Below, piece by piece: positions 1-4,904 of a stretch of 11,198 bases of DNA; positions within the stretch are counted from its first letter, which is position 1; the number at the start of each line of letters is the position of its first letter. The stretch covers positions 1 through 11,198 of the forward strand of contig QHBL01000264.1 of NCBI GenBank assembly GCA_003244125.1. Direction: 5' to 3'. The notes beneath the pieces were generated by a model. That model was not told where the DNA came from. It worked only from the letters and a program-made list of their open reading frames with translations, and ran no database searches. Source of the stretch: Chthoniobacterales bacterium (GTDB lineage Bacteria; Verrucomicrobiota; Verrucomicrobiae; Chthoniobacterales; UBA10450). A program made the position numbers and the translations under genes.

Positions 1-1
1 A

Positions 2-178
2 GCCATTATAGTGAATCCGGAATCGGTAGACGAAATAGCGGACGCGCTCTTGTCGCTTAGGGACCTTGGGTCTACCAGGGTGGGATTGATCGAGGAGGGG
101 ATAGCGCGGGCTAGCCGCTTCAGCTGGGATGCGACGGCTTCTCAGACGATTGAACTCTACCGTTCGCTTGCTGCGTGA
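2..178 (+). CDS. Glycosyltransferase family 4, C-terminal end (partial)
   Basis: The frame is open from the left edge (first full codon at base 2) to a TGA at 176-178 and gives about 58 residues. It begins IIVNPESVDEIADAL and ends near FSWDATASQTIELYRSLAA. That is the typical last stretch of GT-B fold GT4 (RfaB/WecA-partner type) enzymes: the 'P.s.eeia.al..ll.d' helix that closes over the nucleotide-sugar site, then the 'FSWd.tA..t...Y' tail helix. The enzyme would transfer a sugar from a nucleotide-activated donor to a growing polysaccharide at the cytoplasmic membrane. The catalytic part lies outside the window. A GT2 gene starts 20 bp downstream on the same strand, consistent with one polysaccharide operon. 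The family call rests on a short tail only. Confidence 0.72.
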   Translation, partial: AIIVNPESVDEIADALLSLRDLGSTRVGLIEEGIARASRFSWDATASQTIELYRSLAA

Positions 179-198
179 TTTAGTATCCGGTCAGCCGT

Positions 199-1221
199 AT
201 GCGCATAGCCGACCTGCCAGCAGCACCTCCCGGAAAAGCTGGCTGGCCGTGGACAGAAGATTCCGGAAGTGGCCAGGCGAGTGAGAGTATTCCAGGCTGG
301 CCGAAGGTCAGTATTATCACGCCCAGCTTCAACCAAGGGGAATATCTGGAGGAAACCATCCGTTCCGTCCTGCTACAAGATTACGACGAGCTAGAGTACA
401 TAATCATAGACGGAGGTAGCACCGATAATTCGTTCGAAATCATATGTAAGTATGCGGCTTACCTTAGTTATTACGTAAGTGAGAAGGATGCGGGACAGGC
501 TAATGCGATTAACAAAGGACTTAAGAGAGCAACGGGAGATTGGATTGGATGGATTAATAGTGACGACTACTTTCTCCCGGGTGCGTTGTCTACGCTACTA
601 GGCGCGGCACGCGCCAGCGATTCGGCTGAATGGGTTTCTGGCAGTGTGCTTTTTCTCAATGACGATCCGAACGAACCCACGGAAGTTCGGCGGCAAGGCA
701 AGAATCGCCAACTGATAGATTGGCTATTACAAAAGGAGCACTTTCATCAACCGGGGACGTTCTGGAAGCGTAGCTTGCTCTCTCGAATCGGATATCTGAA
801 TGAGGCGATGCATTATGCCTTCGATTGGGAATTCTGGTGCCGGCTGGCGGCTGATAATCTTTCGCCTCTTGCTGTCGATGCTCCGGTCGCGGCTTTCCGT
901 TTGCACGATGAAAGTAAGACTTGTACTTCGTGGGACCGTTTTTGTTCGGATAACGATCGTATTTTAGCGGAGTTTCTTCCTTCCTTTCATGGGAAAGAGC
1001 GTAAAGAATTGGAAAAACGGCGGACTAGTCTCGTTTGCACCCGCATTCGCCACGAGGCAATGCGCCTGCTAGGTGAGGCCCGCGGTTTTGAAGTTGCGCG
1101 CCACGTGATTAATGGAGTAGTGGAGCGACCTGGTATCTTAACGAAGAAAACCCCTTATCTATTTCTACTAAGGTCTATCTTGAGCCCGTTAACGCTTCTG
1201 ATTTCCAAAAGACATGACTAA
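199..1221 (+). CDS. Glycosyltransferase family 2
   Basis: A 340-residue GT-A fold glycosyltransferase, probably cytosolic or peripheral at the inner membrane, adding a sugar to an exopolysaccharide or O-antigen-like chain. The N-terminus has the PGKAGWPWTE segment seen in many such enzymes. The nucleotide-binding start is PKVSIITPSFNQGEYLEETI (residues 35-54), followed by DGGSTDNS (71-78) and SEKDAGQANAINKG (94-107). The metal-binding DXD equivalent is NSDD (120-123), and DWEFW (209-213) supplies the likely catalytic base. No membrane helix is obvious, although the last 30 residues are fairly hydrophobic. The ATG at 199 is the first in frame after the upstream stop, but no Shine-Dalgarno precedes it. 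The gene looks more AT-rich than the downstream half of the window, as often seen in surface-polysaccharide clusters. Sugar specificity cannot be read from sequence. Confidence 0.9.
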   Translation: MRIADLPAAPPGKAGWPWTEDSGSGQASESIPGWPKVSIITPSFNQGEYLEETIRSVLLQDYDELEYIIIDGGSTDNSFEIICKYAAYLSYYVSEKDAGQANAINKGLKRATGDWIGWINSDDYFLPGALSTLLGAARASDSAEWVSGSVLFLNDDPNEPTEVRRQGKNRQLIDWLLQKEHFHQPGTFWKRSLLSRIGYLNEAMHYAFDWEFWCRLAADNLSPLAVDAPVAAFRLHDESKTCTSWDRFCSDNDRILAEFLPSFHGKERKELEKRRTSLVCTRIRHEAMRLLGEARGFEVARHVINGVVERPGILTKKTPYLFLLRSILSPLTLLISKRHD

Positions 1222-1912
1222 CCTGCCGGCCGCAAGAAAGCTCGCAGGGTTGCTCACCCGGCGGGAACGCTGGGGACTATCATTACGTGGCTGGTTAGCC
1301 GTCCAAATACTTCTAGGTCTGACCACTTGGTTTTGCCTTGAAAATGCATATTCGTTTCTCGCAATCACGGAGCGTGTTCCACAGGCTCGCACACTGATCG
1401 TAGAAGGTTGGGTTCCGCGGTTTACAATCCGCGAAGCAGCGCGCGAGTTCGCTGCCGGCCATTACGACCAAATCTATACGACCGGAGGTCCTATTACCGG
1501 CGAGGGCGGTTATTCAAACGAATTTAATACTTCGGCCAATGCAGGAGCCGGCCGTCTGCGGGTAGCCGGCGTGCCGGCGGATGCCGTGCAGATGGTTCCG
1601 TCCCGCGTCAACGGTCGAGATCGCACTTACGCCTCGGCCGTCGCGCTACGGGACTGGCTGCGCGAGAAGGGCCGCCAGGTTGATAAATTCGATGTGATGA
1701 CGGAGAACACGCATGCCCGCCGCAGTCAGCTGCTTTTTCAAAAGGCTTTCGGCAGCAAAGTTAAGGTGGGTATCATTGCCGTGGAAAATCCGGATTACGA
1801 TGCTGGTCGTTGGTGGGAATCAAGTGAGGGCGTAAAGAACGTCGCGGCCGAAGCAATAGGCTACATCTATTCCAAATTGTTCTTTTGGCCGCCAAAAGGG
1901 CCGTCGAACTAA
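1214..1912 (+). CDS. YdcF/SanA-like DUF218 domain protein, membrane anchored
   Basis: A 232-residue protein of the DUF218 (YdcF/ElyC/SanA) family, which is linked to envelope polysaccharide and peptidoglycan-precursor handling but has no firmly defined reaction. One N-terminal transmembrane helix (about residues 26-50) anchors it after a basic stretch (RRERW...R), so the domain should be periplasmic. Domain landmarks are the opening strand TLIVEGWVP (60-68), YTTGGP (88-93), the RTYASAVALRDWL helix (137-149) and the conserved THARRS segment (166-171). The ATG lies inside the GT2 gene with an 8-bp overlap, so translation is probably coupled. No Shine-Dalgarno is seen. Its position as the last gene of a glycosyltransferase run suggests a role in maturing or exporting that polysaccharide, which is an inference. 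Confidence 0.8.
   Translation: MTNLPAARKLAGLLTRRERWGLSLRGWLAVQILLGLTTWFCLENAYSFLAITERVPQARTLIVEGWVPRFTIREAAREFAAGHYDQIYTTGGPITGEGGYSNEFNTSANAGAGRLRVAGVPADAVQMVPSRVNGRDRTYASAVALRDWLREKGRQVDKFDVMTENTHARRSQLLFQKAFGSKVKVGIIAVENPDYDAGRWWESSEGVKNVAAEAIGYIYSKLFFWPPKGPSN
1882..1898. terminator. Small perfect hairpin at the end of the YdcF-like gene
   Basis: CTTTTGG (1882-1888) and CCAAAAG (1892-1898) form a 7-bp perfect stem with a 3-nt loop inside the last codons of the YdcF-like gene. It is just before the convergent stop of the response regulator. Neither strand has a clean U-tract after the stem, so a bidirectional terminator role is only possible. The stops of the two convergent genes are separated by 10 bp, leaving little other room for a terminator. 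Confidence 0.25.
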
Positions 1913-1922
1913 CTGGCCTACT

Positions 1923-2312
1923 TCAGATCGCGGCTGCGACCTCGAGCGCTTCTTCCAAGCGCCGCAGTCCGACAGGCTTTTGTAGGACGGCGATGGCGCC
2001 GGCATCGCGCGCTTCGCCGCCTGGATCGAAGCCTGAAACCAGAATGATTCGCGCTGCCGGATCTTTCGCGAGAATATTTCGGCAAGCGGTCGCGCCGTTG
2101 AGCTTCGACATCCAATAATCCATCAGAACCACGTCGGGTCGATGACGGCTATAGGCATGGATAGCCTCGAGCCCGGAGCCTACCACCTCGACTACTTCGT
2201 GTTTGCAGCCGCAGACGAGCGCGGCCAAGGTGGTGCCGACGCTCTTCTGATCATCGGCAATCAAAATACGCACAACGTTTTTGGAGAAGTTTTCGTGCCA
2301 ATTAGGATGCAT
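1923..2312 (-). CDS. Single-domain response regulator (CheY-like receiver)
   Basis: A 129-residue protein that is only a receiver domain, with no DNA-binding or enzymatic output domain. The acidic pocket is D20-D21 (ILIADDQ), the phospho-acceptor is D65 (VVLMDYWM), the switch serine is S93 (ILVSG) and the conserved lysine is K112 (LQKP). All residues needed for phosphorylation are therefore present. The loop after the acceptor reads DYWMSKLNG instead of the usual D-x-x-MPxxxG; the proline is missing. No histidine kinase lies in the window, so the partner is unknown. The annotated ATG is only 8 bp from the start of the divergent dehydratase gene. A GTG at 2273 (codon 14, just before the first beta strand) is a credible alternative start. 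No Shine-Dalgarno is visible for either. Confidence 0.88.
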   Translation of the reverse strand: MHPNWHENFSKNVVRILIADDQKSVGTTLAALVCGCKHEVVEVVGSGLEAIHAYSRHRPDVVLMDYWMSKLNGATACRNILAKDPAARIILVSGFDPGGEARDAGAIAVLQKPVGLRRLEEALEVAAAI

Positions 2313-2320
2313 TTACGAGA

Positions 2321-3289
2321 ATGACCAAGCTCGAACCGGTTCGTCCCATCGCCTTGGCCGAAATACGCGAGGCGCGCGAGCGGATCGCGCGCACGATCGT
2401 TCGTACTCCACTCGTTAAGTTAGAGTTGGGTCCCGGTTTTTCTGACATTCGTTTGAAGCTGGAAAATCTTCAGCCGATCAACGCTTACAAATTGCGCGGC
2501 GCAGCTAATGCCGTCGCGATGTTATCAGACGAAGAACGGAGCCGCGGAGTGTGGACGATCAGCGCGGGAAACGCCGGCCAAGGCGTGGCATACGCCGCAC
2601 GAAAAGCTGGCGTGCCCTGCTCGGTCGTGGTGATCGAGACTGCGCCGGCGTCGAAGGTGGAACGAATGCGTGCGCTTGGCGCCAGGCTCATTCCGGTGCC
2701 CTTCGATGTCGCGTGGCAAGCGATGGAAGAGCGCGCGTTCCCCAGGGTGGATGGGACGTTTGTTCATCCATTTGATGATGACAATTTCATCGCCGGCAAT
2801 GCCACTGTCGGCCTCGAGATTCTGGAAGACGCACCGGAAACCGCGGCGGTGGTGGCGGCGATCGGCGGCGGCGGCTTAATCGCGGGTCTCGGCAGCGTGA
2901 TGAAAGCTCTGAAGCCAGGCATTCAGGTCTGGGGCGCGGAGCCGGAGACGGCCTCGCCCGGCGCCTTGTCGTTCGCGCGCGGATCGGCGCAACAGTTTCA
3001 CGATTGGCGGTACTCGTTCGTCGATGGCGCCGGCGGGAAAAGTATTTTCCCGCGGATGTGGGAGCGGATGCGCAATGTGGTGGATGGATCGATCGTCGTT
3101 AGCTTGGAAGAGACGAGGATGGCGATGAAATTGATGGCGGAAGGAATGCGCGTCATCGCCGAAGGCGCCGGTGCTTTATCGCTGGCGGCGGCGCTGAGCG
3201 GTAAAGCCGGCATGGGGCCAATTGTGGCAGTTGTTTCCGGCGGCAACATCGATCTGGAAAAGTTCTGCGAGCTGGTGACGGCGGCGTAA
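2321..3289 (+). CDS. PLP-dependent threonine/serine dehydratase, ACT-less
   Basis: A 322-residue fold-type II pyridoxal-phosphate enzyme of the threonine dehydratase/serine racemase group. It is expected to deaminate L-threonine or L-serine to a 2-oxo acid and ammonia in the cytosol. The Schiff-base lysine is K57 in NAYKLRGA. The substrate loop is SAGNAGQG (81-88), the phosphate-binding glycine loop is GGGGLIAG (182-189), and S306 in VVSGGN should contact the pyridine nitrogen. Length ends after the catalytic domain, with no regulatory ACT domain, so it resembles the catabolic/TdcB or racemase type rather than feedback-controlled IlvA. Two motif changes are visible: the usual GNH is GNA, and GQGT is GNAT (159-162), so exact substrate is uncertain. 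The start at 2321 is weakly supported, with AGGA at 2304-2307 too far upstream for a normal ribosome site. Confidence 0.85.
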   Translation: MTKLEPVRPIALAEIREARERIARTIVRTPLVKLELGPGFSDIRLKLENLQPINAYKLRGAANAVAMLSDEERSRGVWTISAGNAGQGVAYAARKAGVPCSVVVIETAPASKVERMRALGARLIPVPFDVAWQAMEERAFPRVDGTFVHPFDDDNFIAGNATVGLEILEDAPETAAVVAAIGGGGLIAGLGSVMKALKPGIQVWGAEPETASPGALSFARGSAQQFHDWRYSFVDGAGGKSIFPRMWERMRNVVDGSIVVSLEETRMAMKLMAEGMRVIAEGAGALSLAAALSGKAGMGPIVAVVSGGNIDLEKFCELVTAA

Positions 3290-3317
3290 GGGACTCCGGT
3301 CGGGCGAAGCAACCCGG

Positions 3318-3398
3318 GCCGAGGACGATGAGTGCCGCGCAACCTGGCCCCGTGCGCCGCCTGAAACAACCGCGTTGTAGCTACCGTCCGTCCTCGGC
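3318..3398. repeat. Palindromic structured intergenic segment
   Basis: GCCGAGGACG (3318-3327) pairs perfectly with CGTCCTCGGC (3389-3398), giving a 10-bp outer stem. Inside are two further hairpins: GCGCA (3337-3341) with TGCGC (3353-3357), and ACAAC (3366-3370) with GTTGT (3374-3378) around a CGC loop. The whole would fold as a three-way junction in RNA or single-stranded DNA. It starts 29 bp after the dehydratase stop and overlaps the left arm of the larger inverted-repeat unit. It may be a REP-like element or a transcribed 3' structure of the dehydratase mRNA. Confidence 0.5.
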
Positions 3399-3612
3399 GG
3401 CAGAGGCGTGCGATGGTCTGAGACGTGGCATAGAAGCGGCCCACTGCCGATTCTGTAAGCGCCCGTTTTTCGCGATCTTGGAGATGTTCTGGCTTGAGAT
3501 GTTTTCGACGAACTGGTCCCATTTGGGCTGCGCTCGCCGTCGAGATCCCATTCCTCGGATGCCCATCCGATCGGCTACGCTTCTCTGCCGCTGAGGACAG
3601 CGCAGCTACAAC
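3374..3612. repeat. MITE-like unit with about 36-bp imperfect terminal inverted repeats
   Basis: The left arm (3374-3409) is the reverse complement, with small gaps, of the right arm (3577-3612). Shared blocks are GTTGTAGCT/AGCTACAAC, GTCCTC/GAGGAC and GCGGCAGAG/CTCTGCCGC, with about 28 matching positions. The interior of about 167 bp shows no recognisable protein. The only notable reading frame inside (minus strand, 3381-3566, 61 residues) ends in the left arm and matches nothing I know. Together with the segment above, this accounts for the 337-bp gap between the dehydratase and the next small gene, in which I see no convincing coding sequence. No transposase is present, so if mobile it is non-autonomous. 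A third copy of the arm lies in the GldG-like gene. Confidence 0.55.
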
Positions 3613-3626
3613 CTGCAGAATTTCTG

Positions 3627-3656
3627 TTGACGAAAAGCTATATTATTGCAATTATA
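3627..3656 (+). promoter_or_regulatory. Possible sigma70-like promoter of the small secreted protein gene
   Basis: TTGACG at 3627-3632 is followed after 18 bp by ATTATA at 3651-3656 in a locally AT-rich stretch, unlike the GC-rich surroundings. If this is the promoter, the TTG at 3627 is a -35 box and not a start codon, and the gene would have to start downstream, for example at the GTG at 3663. The -10 match is modest. Confidence 0.3.
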
Positions 3657-3953
3657 GAAAGCGTGGCTATTACGTCTGCGCTCATTCGTTCCTCCAAAAC
3701 CAAAATCCTCAGCCTCGCCGCTGCCGCCAGCCTGGCCTCCGCAGCTTTCGCCCACGGCGCCATGCCTTTAAACCAGGTCAGCGGTGGGTTTGATTCGCCT
3801 CCTCAGCAACAGCTCGCCACCTCTTCGGCGCGCTTGGGCTCCTCAATCCGCACGCTCGGTGGAATGTTCCCCGCTGTGGGACTCGCTGTTGCTCTGTGGG
3901 CGACGCAGCATGTTCGCCGCCGGAATGCGCGGCAGATGGCTGCCGTCAAATAG
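3627..3953 (+). CDS. Small predicted secreted protein with C-terminal membrane helix
   Basis: I do not recognise this family. Read from the TTG at 3627 it has 108 residues; from the GTG at 3663 it has 96. It has a convincing signal peptide: basic SSKTK (22-26), hydrophobic ILSLAAAASLASA (27-39), and an AFA cleavage site before HGAMP. A short Ser/Gln-rich middle (QVSGGFDSPPQQQLATSS, 50-67) follows. A C-terminal hydrophobic stretch (about 79-93) then ends in a basic cluster HVRRRNAR. Signal peptide, short linker, helix and arginine cluster is the layout of PEP-CTERM/VPDSG-CTERM sorting substrates, but I see no PEP or VPDSG motif, so this is resemblance only. A possible promoter overlaps the annotated start. 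It is converged on by the broken acetyltransferase gene. The signal peptide argues that this is a real gene; the start is uncertain. Confidence 0.55.
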   Translation: MTKSYIIAIIESVAITSALIRSSKTKILSLAAAASLASAAFAHGAMPLNQVSGGFDSPPQQQLATSSARLGSSIRTLGGMFPAVGLAVALWATQHVRRRNARQMAAVK

Positions 3954-4016
3954 CCGGTTTTCCTCCAACACCGGCGGCATTTCTGGCCGAAACGTCCCCG
4001 CTCCTACAAAAGGAGC
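3953..4016. other. Two hairpins between convergent genes
   Basis: GCCGGT (3953-3958) pairs with ACCGGC (3970-3975) right at the stop of the small secreted protein gene. GCTCCT (4000-4005) pairs with AGGAGC (4011-4016) over the stop of the minus-strand acetyltransferase remnant. Either could slow or end transcription, but neither is followed by a U-run on the strand it would serve. They could also be remnants of another short palindromic repeat. Confidence 0.3.
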
Positions 4017-4502
4017 TGCCAGTAAGTCACATCGAGCCAGCGGTCGAACTTCCTGCCGACTTCGTGTAACCGCGCGACTTCGCGAAAGCCGAAGCTCTCG
4101 TTCAGGGCGATACTCGCCCTTGCCTCGGGACAGCAACCGGCCCGCAGCGTGTGGTAGTCAAGTTCGCGCGCCCGTCGAAGCAAGTCCGCCAGGACCGCGC
4201 GACCGTAACCGCGCCGGTGATAACCTTGCCGAACGTAAACCGGTCTCCGCGGTGTGCCGGTAACCGCTTCGCGCCCGGTGAAGCGAGAGCGCTCCCCACG
4301 CCACGATTTCGCCATGAATAGATAACACCGTGACCGGCTCTCTTGCCGCACGATGGCTGAACCATTCCTCGCGTTCTGCTAACGATTCCGGCTCGACCTG
4401 GAAGGTCGCCGTCGAAGTGCGAACGAAGTGATTGTAGATATCGCTCACTGCGCGGAGATCGCTCTCCGCCGCAAGGCGAACTAGTTCAGTTTCCGGGTGC
4501 AT
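4004..4502 (-). pseudogene. GNAT acetyltransferase, phosphinothricin acetyltransferase-like, frameshifted
   Basis: The two halves of a roughly 166-residue GNAT enzyme lie in different frames. Residues 1-87, read from the ATG at 4502, give LVRLAAESDLRAVSDIYNHF, then TATFQVEPESLAEREEWF, and end at GYRHTAET. The second half resumes at about 4240 with VYVRQGYHRRGYGRAVLADL, which holds the acetyl-CoA-binding Q/R-x-x-G-x-G/A loop. It continues through ASIALNESFGF to the stop at 4004. Family members read YRHT.E.SVYV across the junction, so the sequence appears to have lost two bases (or gained one) at about 4241-4245. Intact relatives acetylate small amines such as phosphinothricin or methionine sulfoximine. 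Either the gene is broken or the assembly has an error here; both halves keep conserved motifs, so any inactivation is recent. The start is plausible but without a Shine-Dalgarno. Confidence 0.82.
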
Positions 4503-4565
4503 TGATTAGTTTAGCGAACTCCTCCCGCATCATACCAGCTTTCAGAACGAGAGCGCCGGCGGCGT

Positions 4566-4593
4566 TTGAATTCCAACGCCGGCATTCTAGAAT
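4566..4593 (+). promoter_or_regulatory. Sigma70-like promoter of tRNA-Ala
   Basis: TTGAAT (4566-4571) and TAGAAT (4588-4593) are separated by 16 bp. The -10 box matches TATAAT at five of six positions and the -35 at four of six. The predicted start falls about at 4600, a few bases before the mature tRNA 5' end at 4605. The -10 box is part of the perfect palindrome ATTCTAGAAT (4584-4593). A 7-bp hairpin (4560-4566 with 4575-4581) overlaps the -35 region. Confidence 0.6.
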
Positions 4594-4604
4594 CAGCTTT
4601 GCGC

Positions 4605-4677
4605 GGGGGCATAGCTCAGTTGGTAGAGCGCCAGCTTTGCAAGCTGGAAGTCAGGGGTTCGAATCCCCTTGCCTCCA
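4605..4677 (+). tRNA. tRNA-Ala, anticodon TGC
   Basis: The 73-nt sequence folds into a full cloverleaf. The acceptor stem GGGGGCA pairs with TGCCTCC and includes the G3:U70 wobble pair, the main alanine identity element. The D arm is GCTC...GAGC. The anticodon stem CCAGC/GCTGG carries loop TTTGCAA with TGC at 4638-4640. The T arm is AGGGG/CCCCT with loop TTCGAAT. The discriminator base is A at 4677 and CCA is not encoded, so it must be added after processing. It reads GCA and, by wobble, other alanine codons. It stands alone with its own promoter rather than in an rRNA operon. Confidence 0.97.
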
Positions 4678-4709
4678 GATCCGGCGCCCGCTGCGAACCA
4701 CTTCACGGC

Positions 4710-4736
4710 AAGGGATGGCGAAGCCGCGATCCCTTT
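4710..4736 (+). terminator. Possible terminator of tRNA-Ala
   Basis: AAGGGAT (4710-4716) pairs with ATCCCTT (4729-4735); an inner GGC/GCC pair closes a GAA loop. The stem begins 33 nt after the tRNA 3' end and is followed by only a short T run (TTT at 4734-4736). It is a plausible weak intrinsic terminator or processing structure. Confidence 0.4.
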
Positions 4737-4754
4737 CATCACGGTCGAATCGCC

Positions 4755-4796
4755 GGCACCGAGAGGCGGGGCATATCAAAATCTACTCTCGGTGCC
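4755..4796 (+). promoter_or_regulatory. Perfect 11-bp stem-loop upstream of the serine protease
   Basis: GGCACCGAGAG (4755-4765) is perfectly complementary to CTCTCGGTGCC (4786-4796) around a 20-nt loop that is AT-rich at its 3' side. It lies 30 nt before the possible TTG start at 4827 and 17 nt before the GGAG at 4813. No U-tract follows, so a simple terminator is unlikely. It could be a leader structure controlling the protease or the binding site of a dimeric regulator. It does not match CIRCE. Confidence 0.4.
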
Positions 4797-4904
4797 ACCC
4801 ACTGCCCGGGTTGGAGAAAAGAAATTTTGAAGCCAGAAAACCAGAAAGACCGTCTTGAGCGCAAGTTGACATCGACAACCGTGCTCCGTTACTTCCCCGC
4901 GCTC

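Noticed and set aside
2998..3522. 174-residue minus-strand frame
   Set aside because: It lies antisense to the 3' end of the dehydratase and runs through two inverted repeats; it is Arg/Pro-rich with no domain and looks like GC-driven open frame.
3381..3566. 61-residue minus-strand frame inside the repeat unit
   Set aside because: Not recognisable, and its end is made of the repeat arm. Not annotated as a gene, although its presence inside the unit is noted.
3843..4263. Overlapping + and - frames between the small secreted protein and the acetyltransferase
   Set aside because: Low-complexity Arg/Ser/Pro translations in alternative frames of two better-supported genes.
4755..4796. CIRCE heat-shock operator
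   Set aside because: The inverted repeat sequence and 20-nt spacing do not match TTAGCACTC-N9-GAGTGCTAA.
4566..4904. Extension of the protease reading frame upstream to 4566
   Set aside because: It would translate the whole tRNA-Ala gene, its terminator-like hairpin and the 11-bp stem. The conserved protein begins with the signal peptide near 4905.
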